DNA of 39,971 nt, from contig JAQGIF010000278.1 of NCBI GenBank assembly GCA_028291345.1, positions 1 through 39,971 on the forward strand. Reading direction: 5' to 3'. Both the position numbers and the translations under genes were made by a program. Shown piece after piece: positions 8,667 through 16,251 of this stretch. The stretch is from Rhodospirillales bacterium (GTDB taxonomy: Bacteria > Pseudomonadota > Alphaproteobacteria > BOG-932 > Roseiterribacteraceae). Within the stretch, counting starts at the first letter, position 1; each line of letters begins with the position of its first letter. The notes under the pieces were generated by a model, which saw only the letters and a program-made list of their open reading frames with translations, did not search any database and was not told the DNA's origin.

Positions 8667-10211
8667 ATGGACGGCATCACACTCGAAATTCTCTGGTCCA
8701 ACCTGATCAGTATCGTCAGCGAGCAGGCCAAGGCTTTGCAGCGGATTGCCTTCAGCCCGATCGTGCGCGAAGCTGGCGACCTGGCAAGTGGATTGTTCGA
8801 CGCGCGGGGCCGCATGGTCGCGCAGGCTAATACCGGCACGCCCGGACATATCAATTCGCTGGCCTCCGCGGGCCTGGCCTTGGCCAAGCTTTTTGAGGGC
8901 AGGCTGGTTCCCGGCGACATTGTCATCACCAATGACCCCTGGATGTCCGCCGGTCACTTCTTTGACATCACCGTATTCTGCCCGATCTTCCGGGACGCGA
9001 CATTGATCGGCTATGTCGGCTCAACGATCCATCATACCGACATCGGCGGTTACGGCATCGGTGCCGGCGCGCGCGATATTCATGAGGAAGGTCTCTGGAT
9101 ACCGCCTTCGAAGCTCTATGAGGCCGGAGAGCCCAACGCTTTGCTGCACGATTTTATCCGGCACAACGTCCGCACGCCGGACCATGTATTCGGCGACCTG
9201 GCCGCTCAGGTGTCGAGCGGGCGCGCCGGCGGCGAACGCCTGATCGCGCTTTGTGCGCGCGAGGGCCTTCAGGATATCGAGACGCTGTCCGAGGAAATCA
9301 TTGCGCGTTCGGAACATGCGACCCGTCAAGCGATCCGGGCGCTGCCAGCCGGCACATGGCATGGGGAAAGTCGCTTCGACGTTCCGGGCGGTACGATTAT
9401 CGCGCTTAAGGCTGCGGTCACGATCGACAATGTAGCTGGCGATATCACAATCGATTTCACCGGCAGTTCCGGGGCTAGCCCCATCGGCATCAATGTGGTG
9501 ATGAACTACACCCACGCCTACTCGACTTTCGCTATTAGGAGCTGCCTCAATCCTGAGCTCCCGAACAATCATGGCTCGCTGGCGCCGATCAAGGTCACGG
9601 CGCCGCAAGGTTCGATCGTCAATGCCGCTTACCCTTCACCGCTCAATGCCCGCCATGTCGTAGGCATGTTCGTGCCGATGCCAATTTTGAAGGCGCTGCA
9701 TCAGGTTATTCCGGACCGCGTGCTGGCGGAGGGCTCGGGTGCGGTCTGGACGGTGCAGATCCAGGGCAAGCGGGCGACCGGCGACGCGTTCACCTCCTCG
9801 ATGTTCAACTATTCCGGCGGCATGGGCGCCCGCCTGACCAAGCCGGGCCCCAGCGCCACCTGCTACCCAACCGGTGTGGCGGCGGTTCCGGTCGAGATAT
9901 TGGAGGCGGCGATGCCGATCGTATTCGACAAGCGCGCACTCAGGCGCGGCTCTGGAGGTAAGGGGCGCTCGCCCGGCGGCGACGGACAGGTGATCGAATT
10001 CCATATGAATACCGATCAGCCCTGGCTGCTGAACGCAGTGCCGAGCCGGCTCGATCGCGGTCCCGACGGACTGGATGGTGGCGATCCGGGTGCCAGTGGG
10101 CACTTCCTCGTCAATGGCACGCCGGTCTCGGAGGCACGCAAGATCACGATGCAGCCGAACGATGTGGTTCGGCTGGAAACCCCCGGCGGCGGCGGCTACG
10201 GCGCGGCCTGA
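8667..10211 (+). CDS. hyuB: Hydantoinase/oxoprolinase-type enzyme, subunit B
   Basis: Partner of the upstream ATPase subunit; in the family the two subunits form one complex that completes ring opening or carboxylation. It has 514 residues, somewhat short for HyuB-type proteins. The start at ATG 8667 has a strong GGAGGG site six bases upstream. Family landmarks include an early DGITLEILWSNL, REAGDLASGLFDARGRMVAQ, NDPWMSAGHFFDITVF with the conserved acidic/His residues, GSTIHHTDIGG, and the C-terminal LETPGGGGYG that ends most members. It is cotranscribed with hyuA (one-base gap) and followed by the cupin after 18 bases. I see nothing broken. Confidence 0.92.
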   Translation: MDGITLEILWSNLISIVSEQAKALQRIAFSPIVREAGDLASGLFDARGRMVAQANTGTPGHINSLASAGLALAKLFEGRLVPGDIVITNDPWMSAGHFFDITVFCPIFRDATLIGYVGSTIHHTDIGGYGIGAGARDIHEEGLWIPPSKLYEAGEPNALLHDFIRHNVRTPDHVFGDLAAQVSSGRAGGERLIALCAREGLQDIETLSEEIIARSEHATRQAIRALPAGTWHGESRFDVPGGTIIALKAAVTIDNVAGDITIDFTGSSGASPIGINVVMNYTHAYSTFAIRSCLNPELPNNHGSLAPIKVTAPQGSIVNAAYPSPLNARHVVGMFVPMPILKALHQVIPDRVLAEGSGAVWTVQIQGKRATGDAFTSSMFNYSGGMGARLTKPGPSATCYPTGVAAVPVEILEAAMPIVFDKRALRRGSGGKGRSPGGDGQVIEFHMNTDQPWLLNAVPSRLDRGPDGLDGGDPGASGHFLVNGTPVSEARKITMQPNDVVRLETPGGGGYGAA

Positions 10212-10229
10212 GGCAAAGGAAGAGCCGGG

Positions 10230-10565
10230 ATGGATATCCACAGCATCGATTGGAACGACATTCCCTGGGAGCGGGTACGCGAGGGGGTCGAGCGCAAGGC
10301 CTTCTCGGGCGAAGGGGCCACCGTTTCTCTCAACCGCCTGATGCCGGGCCACGAGCCCCGTCCGCATAATCACCCTCACGAGCAGATCGCCTATGTGCTC
10401 AGCGGCCGGATCGCCTTCCACATTGAAGACACGGTGGTCACGTTGAGCGCCGGTGGTCTGCTCGTCATACCGCCGAACGCACAACATTGGGGCGTCGTGG
10501 TTGGTGACGAGCCGGTGCTGAATCTCGATATTTTTACCCCCAGGCGAGCCGAATACGCTACCTGA
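10230..10565 (+). CDS. Small single-domain cupin
   Basis: A 111-residue cupin beta-barrel with a probable metal site. Motif 1 is HNHPHEQIAYVLSG (H46, H48, E51, G59) and motif 2 is PPNAQHWG with H86. Such small cupins act as isomerases or dioxygenases, or simply bind small ligands; sequence alone does not decide. The start has an AGGAAGAG site nine bases upstream. It is the third structural gene of the hyuAB operon, so it probably handles a pathway intermediate. Confidence 0.85.
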   Translation: MDIHSIDWNDIPWERVREGVERKAFSGEGATVSLNRLMPGHEPRPHNHPHEQIAYVLSGRIAFHIEDTVVTLSAGGLLVIPPNAQHWGVVVGDEPVLNLDIFTPRRAEYAT

Positions 10566-10611
10566 GCCGGTCTCGGCCAACGATCCTGCAACCTTAGAAC
10601 GAGGAAATGCC

Positions 10612-11103
10612 ATGACACAGCCCAATACTTTGATCTTCGTCGATCTGGCCTCCGACGATCCGGCCGCTTGCGCGACATTCTATGAAGAGGTGTTCGGCTG
10701 GCGGAACGACCACCGCCCAAGCGGGGTCTATCACCGCATGGTTCCAGGCGGGAACTTTCCCAATCCCGACGGCAGCGACAGCCAGATCGGCAATCTGCAT
10801 ATCGGCATCTTCAATGCCGCCAACACGCGGCCGCATCCCAACCCCGAAGGTGTCACACCGCGCAATTTGAGCCACAACGGCCGCAAGGCCCGCGTCTGGA
10901 TTATGGTCGGCGATGGCCAGTCATATGAGGACATTCTCGGCCGCGCTGTTGAGCGAGGCGCCGAGATCCTATGGCGGGACCATTATTGGAAGGAATTCAA
11001 CGGCTTCAATCATGCATTCCAGGACCCTTGGGGCAACGAAATCATTCTTTGGGGCAAGGCTGGCCCGGAACCAAAAATTCCAGAGAACTACACCAAGGAG
11101 TAG
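10612..11103 (+). CDS. VOC-family protein
   Basis: A 163-residue vicinal-oxygen-chelate protein related to glyoxalases and extradiol dioxygenases. It opens with FVDLASDDPAACATFYEEVFGW and closes with the paired element FQDPWGNEIILWG, the usual VOC pattern. A GAGGAA site lies six bases before the ATG. It is the last recognisable gene of the iclR-hyuA-hyuB-cupin operon. It is a different gene from the frameshifted VOC near the receptor. Its reaction cannot be assigned; isomerase, lyase or ligand-binding roles are all possible. Confidence 0.87.
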   Translation: MTQPNTLIFVDLASDDPAACATFYEEVFGWRNDHRPSGVYHRMVPGGNFPNPDGSDSQIGNLHIGIFNAANTRPHPNPEGVTPRNLSHNGRKARVWIMVGDGQSYEDILGRAVERGAEILWRDHYWKEFNGFNHAFQDPWGNEIILWGKAGPEPKIPENYTKE

Positions 11104-11700
11104 TTACGCCGGGCGCGTCCATCGAAAAGGCTGAGCGTCCATCGATCTGGTGGTGGACGTAACGAGTGGACGCTGCTGGCTTTTGCGAGCCGGCTCTCCC
11201 GGGCGCGAGCGTCGGTTTCGGTAGTCGGGGCTCCAGCAACAATCTGGACAGAACCCCCAGGCGCCACAGAAGGTTAAGTTCGTCGCTGCTCCAGCGCTTC
11301 AGTCACGGCGAACCGCTATTTGAAGTTGCATATGCGGAGAACGCTTCGCGCAGACTTACCGATTCCTTCAGCCAGTCACGCATTTGTCACCATCACTTGG
11401 GTTGCGGCGCAGCATCCCGCGTGTTTGTCATCTGGTATGTTCAAAGCCGATGCAGAACGTGCCGATCGCGGTGCCTACGGTTCGTCCCGCTTGGGCAATA
11501 TGCCCGCCGGGATTTGGCCGGGCGAATCCGCTCCTTTGTTTGTCGGAGCGGCGCTCCGAGTCCTGTGGCAGGAAACCCGTTCGGTCCGACAAAGCGCCAC
11601 TCCGGCACAGCGGAAGGTCTCACTGTTCTCCGAATTGGGTGGACGCCGAGCATCCGGCATGTCCTGGCATTAGTCGTGAAGGTCTTAGAAGGAGCAAGCC
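11104..11700. other. 597-base gap without a recognisable gene
   Basis: Several short overlapping reading frames exist here, but none resembles a known protein and none has a convincing start. The stretch does contain structure. There is an 11-base direct repeat GCGTCCATCGA at 11115 and 11135. The nested hairpin CGGAGC-GGC-GCTCCG lies at 11544-11558, and an outer repeat TTTGTCGGA/TCCGACAAA lies at 11539-11547 and 11585-11593. A weak diverged repeat, TTGGGT..AGCATCC.GC.TGT, appears near 11397 and 11635. It may be the 5' leader of the phosphoribosyltransferase operon or the remains of a repeat element. The last bases carry the GAAGGAG ribosome-binding site of that operon. Confidence 0.5.
11134..11174 (+). 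terminator. Possible terminator hairpin after the hyu operon
   Basis: AGCGTCCA (11134-11141) pairs perfectly with TGGACGCT (11167-11174). An inner copy, TGGACGT (11154-11160), could pair instead. The structure starts 30 bases after the VOC stop and is followed by GCTGGCTTTT. The short T run makes termination possible but not certain. Confidence 0.4.
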
Positions 11701-12321
11701 ATGTCGAACCTTGCGGTTTCCGAACGGCACGCCGTCCTGGATCTGAACAGGACGGCCTTCGATGAGGCTTGCGCAGAACTCATGGATCTGGCGAGCGCCG
11801 ATCACCGCCCGGATGCGTTGATCGCCATACCGACGGGTGGGTTGGTCGTTGGCCAATCCATGGCCAAGGCCACCGGTGGCGATATGCCGGTATTGCCGCT
11901 AACCTGCCGCCGTCCATCGTCAAAGCTCAAATCCAGAGGATCGGTCGTTCGCAAGATAGTTGGCGGGTTGCCCCGACCGATCGTCGATCGGCTCCGCCTC
12001 GCCGAGCACGCCTTGCTGACACGACGTTCTGCCGCGCCGCCGGCTGCTCCCTACCGATTTGCCGTCGAGGAACTCAATACCCTCGTCCAGTGGATGGCGA
12101 CCACGGCCACGCCCCCATCGCTGCTCATAGTCGACGACGCGGTAGACAGTGGCGCTACGTTGTCACAAGTGATGGATGCCGTTCGACGCCATGCGCCGTC
12201 CGGCTCGCGGGTTCGGTCCGCCGTAATCACCGTGACGACTGATTGGCCACTCATCCGGCCGGATTTCACCTTGTTCAACAGGCAGCTTTGCCGCTTCCCA
12301 TGGTCGATGGATGCACGCTGA
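11701..12321 (+). CDS. Type I phosphoribosyltransferase, possibly glycan-directed
   Basis: A 206-residue PRTase. The PRPP-binding loop is LLIVDDAVDSGATL (about 141-154), with the two acidic residues and the following SGAT phosphate loop clear. An upstream IAIPTGGLVVG probably forms the pyrophosphate loop. The ATG has a GAAGGAG site at good spacing. The gene overlaps a HAD phosphatase by 11 bases and stands with a polysaccharide pyruvyl transferase in an exopolysaccharide locus. Known soluble PRTases of nucleotide salvage have this fold. I recall that some enterobacterial glycans obtain ribofuranose from PRPP by a PRTase plus phosphatase pair, and the context here fits that role better than salvage. 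This role is inference. Confidence 0.85.
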   Translation: MSNLAVSERHAVLDLNRTAFDEACAELMDLASADHRPDALIAIPTGGLVVGQSMAKATGGDMPVLPLTCRRPSSKLKSRGSVVRKIVGGLPRPIVDRLRLAEHALLTRRSAAPPAAPYRFAVEELNTLVQWMATTATPPSLLIVDDAVDSGATLSQVMDAVRRHAPSGSRVRSAVITVTTDWPLIRPDFTLFNRQLCRFPWSMDAR

Positions 12322-13009
12322 CAGCCAAGCGGTCTACATCCTCGATTTGGATGGAACGATCCTCTCGATCAATAGCTTCCCCCATTGGGTCCTGTATCTG
12401 GCGCGCGCGCCCTTTCCAAGGATCGGTATAGCGCACCGGCTTTGGATTTCCGGCTTGGCGCTGACGATGCTGCTTCAACGCAAGCTCCGGCTGACGGAGC
12501 ATGAGCGCTTCAAATGGCGACTGCAAAAACTATGGCAGGTAGCGACCGCCGGTGATGGCGGCGCTGGTGCACAGGCGTTCGCTGACCGTATGGTCGGCTA
12601 TGTGCGTCCTGAGTTGTCGCCGGTTCTGGCAGCGGTTGCCGAGGGTCGTATCGATGCACTCATAGCCACGGCCGCGCCTGCCGACTATGCGGACCGGCTG
12701 GGGCTATCAGTCGGTTTCGCCCATGTTCTTGCCACGTCGTCGGCGCGAGCGGCGAACGAACCCAGCAATGTCGGCGAACGAAAATGTCAGGCGGTCTTGC
12801 GTTTTCTGGCCAGTCGCGGGTGGCAGCACCGGCGTCGCATATTGTTTACGGATCACGAGGACGATCTGCCGCTGATTGGCGTCTGTGATGACGTGCATTG
12901 GTTCGGCTCGAACGAGGGCCGCAGGTTGATCGCGCACGCACTTCCCAACGTCGTCATCCGGTCAGGATTTGCAAAAGAAGCCGGTCCATCGCCCTACGCG
13001 GGAGTTTAA
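12311..13009 (+). CDS. HAD-superfamily phosphatase
   Basis: A 232-residue haloacid-dehalogenase hydrolase. Motif I is DLDGTI with the nucleophile D12 and acid/base D14. Motif II is at IATAAP. The motif III lysine is probably in GERKCQAVL. Motif IV is LFTDHEDDLPL with the magnesium-binding aspartates. An alpha-helical cap, rich in hydrophobic and basic residues, follows motif I. The start overlaps the PRTase by 11 bases, so the two are coupled. In the ribofuranose hypothesis this enzyme would remove the 5-phosphate left by the PRTase. Without that context it could only be called a phosphatase of unknown substrate. Confidence 0.88.
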   Translation: MHADSQAVYILDLDGTILSINSFPHWVLYLARAPFPRIGIAHRLWISGLALTMLLQRKLRLTEHERFKWRLQKLWQVATAGDGGAGAQAFADRMVGYVRPELSPVLAAVAEGRIDALIATAAPADYADRLGLSVGFAHVLATSSARAANEPSNVGERKCQAVLRFLASRGWQHRRRILFTDHEDDLPLIGVCDDVHWFGSNEGRRLIAHALPNVVIRSGFAKEAGPSPYAGV

Positions 13010-13013
13010 TGCT

Positions 13014-13991
13014 TTGTCTCTGCTGCTTAACGTCTTCGACACCGCGATCAACAGCGACAATCTGGGCGATCACATCATTATGGACTCGGTCTGGAAAGTG
13101 CTAAAGCCGCTGTTCCAGGACAGTGAGTTCATACGAACGCCCACCCATCGGCGTGCAACCCTGTCTGAAATTCGTGCAGGCAGACGGGCGCCGATGTCGA
13201 TCGTCGGCGGCACCAATATTCTGAAATCGCATATGCTGATCCGCGGCAATTGGCGGATTACGCCGCTCGACTATTTGTCCTGGCGCAACGTCATTCTGCT
13301 GGGCGTCGGCTGGCAGCAATATGGCGGTGAATCCGATGCCGTGACCCGGTTGTTTTTCCGCACCGTGCTTTCGCATACCCAACTTCATTCCGTACGCGAC
13401 ATGCACACTTATGAAAGGCTTCGCGGGCATATTCCCGGGGTCATCTACACCGGCTGCCCCACAATGTGGGAGTTCGATGAACAAAAATGCCAATCTCTGC
13501 CGCGTCGCAAAGCTCGGGACGCCGTTTTCGCCGTGACTTACTACCGGCCGGCGCCTGCCGAAGATCGGCAGGTTTTTGAAATTCTGAAACGTCGCTACGA
13601 GCGGGTTTATTTCTGGCCACAGCAGGATGGCGATATTCCCTATCTGCGCGAGATTGGCGTAGAAGGTTACACGCCGATTGCACCGGACGTAGCGGAGTAC
13701 GACCGCATATTGGTGGAACAAGATGTGGATTTTATTGGAGCACGGCTGCATGGCGGCATCCGGGCGCTCCAGAACGGGCGGCGCGCGCTGGTTATTCCCG
13801 TGGATAATCGCGCGACCGAGATCGGCAAATCGACAGCTTTGCCCGTGATATCGAGAGAGGATCCGGCTGCGATAGAGCGCTGGATCGACAATCCAAGGCC
13901 GACTCGCATTGTCATGCCCTGGGGCGCGATCGCGCGCTGGCGGGAGCAGTTCGGGGTTCAGGCGGCCGAACCGCGCATCGCTCGCCGATAG
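13014..13991 (+). CDS. Polysaccharide pyruvyl transferase family protein
   Basis: Predicted to move pyruvate from phosphoenolpyruvate to a sugar of the polysaccharide, forming an acidic ketal (CsaB/WcaK/ExoV-type fold). The N-terminal nucleotide-fold signature is NSDNLGDHIIMDSVW, and the late hallmark is IGARLHGGIRALQNG followed by PVDNRATE. The TTG at 13014 is preferred: GGGAG lies nine bases upstream and the product then begins MSLLLNV, as in relatives. A TTG at 12969 would add 15 residues inside the HAD gene. It is the third gene of the PRTase-HAD unit. Its last 34 bases overlap the 3' end of the convergent acyltransferase-glycosyltransferase gene. Confidence 0.87.
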   Translation: MSLLLNVFDTAINSDNLGDHIIMDSVWKVLKPLFQDSEFIRTPTHRRATLSEIRAGRRAPMSIVGGTNILKSHMLIRGNWRITPLDYLSWRNVILLGVGWQQYGGESDAVTRLFFRTVLSHTQLHSVRDMHTYERLRGHIPGVIYTGCPTMWEFDEQKCQSLPRRKARDAVFAVTYYRPAPAEDRQVFEILKRRYERVYFWPQQDGDIPYLREIGVEGYTPIAPDVAEYDRILVEQDVDFIGARLHGGIRALQNGRRALVIPVDNRATEIGKSTALPVISREDPAAIERWIDNPRPTRIVMPWGAIARWREQFGVQAAEPRIARR

Positions 13992-16249
13992 ATCGTCACC
14001 AGATTGCCGGCATGAGTATCTCGGGTTTCGGCGTTCGCCCAAAACGCTCTGTAGGCGGCTTTGCCGGCGTCACCCACTAGAACGTCATCTTCGATCAGTC
14101 GCAGGCAACGCGCCAGATCGGCCCCGTCGCCGTTGCGGAACTGCCAACCTGTGACACCGTCCTCGATCCGCTCGGCGGCGGCTGAGATGTCGCTGACGAT
14201 CGCTGGAATGCCCCGCGCAGCCGCTTCACTGACAACGAGGCCATAGGTTTCATACCAAAGGCTGGGAAAAACAAGGCAGCGTGCCGCACTCAGGTAAAGC
14301 TGCACGCGATCGCTGGAAATCCAGCCGGTCACTATCGCGCCTGGAATCTTTTCGATCTCGGTGCGCAGCGGGCCGTCTCCCACGAAGATGATCGGAAGGC
14401 GAAGCTGGCGGGCTTGCTCCGCGATCAGCAAAACGCCCTTTTCCTGGTCAAGTCGCCCGATGCACAAGATGTTCTGATTCCGTCCCGCTTCGACCGGCGG
14501 ATCGGAAACGACATCGACGACATTCTGCAAAGGATACAGCCGTGCTTCGCGGGGGAGATATGGTGCGAGCACCTTCGCCGAGCGTTGGGATAGTGAAATA
14601 TAGTCGTTAACGGCAGTGGGGAACTGCCCTCGATATCGCTGTACCGTGCCACGCACGACGCGGAACAGCTTATGTCCATAATTGCGCTTGTCACATTGCC
14701 GAACGAGGCAGGACGCCGACAAAGCGCGGCGCTCGCAGGGCTTTCCGCTGGTATAATCAAAAAAAGCGCCATTGGGGCAGGCAGCGAAGAAATCGTGGAG
14801 CGTGCAAACGACTTTGAAGCCGAGGCGCCGGGCGATCCTGACAGGGCTGGTCGTCAGTGCTTTCGTGTATCCGTGCAGATGTACGATGGTCCGGTCACGC
14901 GGCAAGGGTTCGAGGATCGTCCGTGCGGCTCGGGCCGCTTTCAGATTCCATATTCCCTGAAGGGCGACCGCCGGGTGACGGGCGACGCTCAGCAGTTCAT
15001 GCTGATTCAGGCATTCGACGGTCAGGGGCGCTTGCAGGAGGTCGGCGCAGGCAGGTCCAACGGCACCGATGAAGATCACGTTTGCGCCGGCCTTGGAGAG
15101 GCTGATCGCCTCATCGATGGCCACCTTACTGGCTCCGCCCTGAACGTAGCAGAAGTCGTTCAGGATCACGATGGTCAGGTTAGCCAGCTCGATATCGGGC
15201 GGACCCGCCGTCGGCTGGGGAGACGTCACAGGCATATACCCCTGTGGTTTTCCCCGCCTTGACAAGTGGCGGCCCAGTGCGATGCCCGGCCGTTCGACCA
15301 AGCGCTCGACAATCAGGGACAACACAACAACGATCGCCATAATCGCAAGAGCGCCGATCCAGCCTGGGCGATAGAGGCCAAATAGCAGCGCCAGCTGAAT
15401 GGTGGGCGCATGAAGCAGGTAGACACCATACGAAATATCAGTTTCCATTCGCAGGCGTGGCGCGTGCAGCGTCGCAACTATGACCAAAGCGGCAACTGCG
15501 AGCGGAAAAATAACCGGCGGGTGTTCGCTTTGCAGGGCGGTTACTGCCGCGGCGAGGGCGATGGTCAGGATAAGGCCACTGGTGCGGTTAAGCTTTATCC
15601 GATCGCGATACTTATATGCGGCCACCCCCAAGACAAAATATTGCAACTGTCCCGGCAGTTGTTTGGCGAAATCGTATTTTCCAGTATACCAGAGAGCATT
15701 GTAATAGACGGCCGACAGTATAAAGATACCGACCAGTAGCGTGACGCCGAAACGCTCCACCAGCCGCCATAGAAATGGCAGGATCAGATAAAATCCGAAC
15801 TCAATTTTTAGCGTCCAAAGGCTGGCGTTGAGACTAGGATCGACGAGTGCCGTCATCACTCCGCCGCCGATATCGTGCTGAACGAAGTTCGCAAAAACTG
15901 CGTTGAAGAAAAGATAGCTCAGCATGGATGGCACATTGGCAACAAAGCCGGCCCGCTCGATGCTCGCCAAGATGAGCGCTTGTGCAACGATGACCGCGAG
16001 ATAAAGCGGGTAGATGCGAAAGAACCGCCGGACGTAGAATCGGTAGAGATTGGGATCGCGGTCGAAGCTTGTCGAGACAAGGTAACCGCTCACGACGAAA
16101 AAGCAGTCGACGGCGGTGGCGGCATAATTGAATGGCCAGTCCGGTGATGTTGTACCGACGAAGGCCTTGAAGTGGCCCAGCACGACCAGCAACGCCAGAA
16201 GAAGGCGGAATGGCGTGAAATTATTATCGGTATGGTTCGCGACCTTCAT
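13958..16249 (-). CDS. Membrane acyltransferase fused to a GT4 glycosyltransferase
   Basis: A 763-residue two-domain protein. Residues 1-330 are an acyltransferase-3 (OafA/ExoZ-type) membrane domain of about ten helices, with H26 in VVLGHF, RRFFRIYPLYL at 74-84, and WTLKIEFGFYLILP around 145-158; such enzymes acetylate or otherwise acylate sugars. A linker (about 335-356) leads to a GT-B glycosyltransferase of family 4. Its features are GGASKVA, LHDFFAACP, GRLDQEKG and the E-x7-E motif YETYGLVVSEAAARG. It follows the GT2 gene by two bases and ends convergently inside the pyruvyl transferase gene. The two activities could modify and extend the same lipid-linked repeat unit. There is no stop or frameshift between the domains, so the fusion appears real. 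Confidence 0.9.
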   Translation of the reverse strand: MKVANHTDNNFTPFRLLLALLVVLGHFKAFVGTTSPDWPFNYAATAVDCFFVVSGYLVSTSFDRDPNLYRFYVRRFFRIYPLYLAVIVAQALILASIERAGFVANVPSMLSYLFFNAVFANFVQHDIGGGVMTALVDPSLNASLWTLKIEFGFYLILPFLWRLVERFGVTLLVGIFILSAVYYNALWYTGKYDFAKQLPGQLQYFVLGVAAYKYRDRIKLNRTSGLILTIALAAAVTALQSEHPPVIFPLAVAALVIVATLHAPRLRMETDISYGVYLLHAPTIQLALLFGLYRPGWIGALAIMAIVVVLSLIVERLVERPGIALGRHLSRRGKPQGYMPVTSPQPTAGPPDIELANLTIVILNDFCYVQGGASKVAIDEAISLSKAGANVIFIGAVGPACADLLQAPLTVECLNQHELLSVARHPAVALQGIWNLKAARAARTILEPLPRDRTIVHLHGYTKALTTSPVRIARRLGFKVVCTLHDFFAACPNGAFFDYTSGKPCERRALSASCLVRQCDKRNYGHKLFRVVRGTVQRYRGQFPTAVNDYISLSQRSAKVLAPYLPREARLYPLQNVVDVVSDPPVEAGRNQNILCIGRLDQEKGVLLIAEQARQLRLPIIFVGDGPLRTEIEKIPGAIVTGWISSDRVQLYLSAARCLVFPSLWYETYGLVVSEAAARGIPAIVSDISAAAERIEDGVTGWQFRNGDGADLARCLRLIEDDVLVGDAGKAAYRAFWANAETRDTHAGNLVTIYRRAMRGSAA

Positions 16250-16251
16250 GT

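Noticed and set aside
11539-11593. Inverted repeats as possible insertion-sequence ends
   Set aside because: The arms are only nine bases, no transposase lies between or beside them, and no target duplication was seen.
11320-11746. Two overlapping open frames of about 120 codons before the phosphoribosyltransferase
   Set aside because: They have no ribosome-binding sites and no family resemblance, and they show the Arg/Pro/Ser-rich composition of shadow frames.
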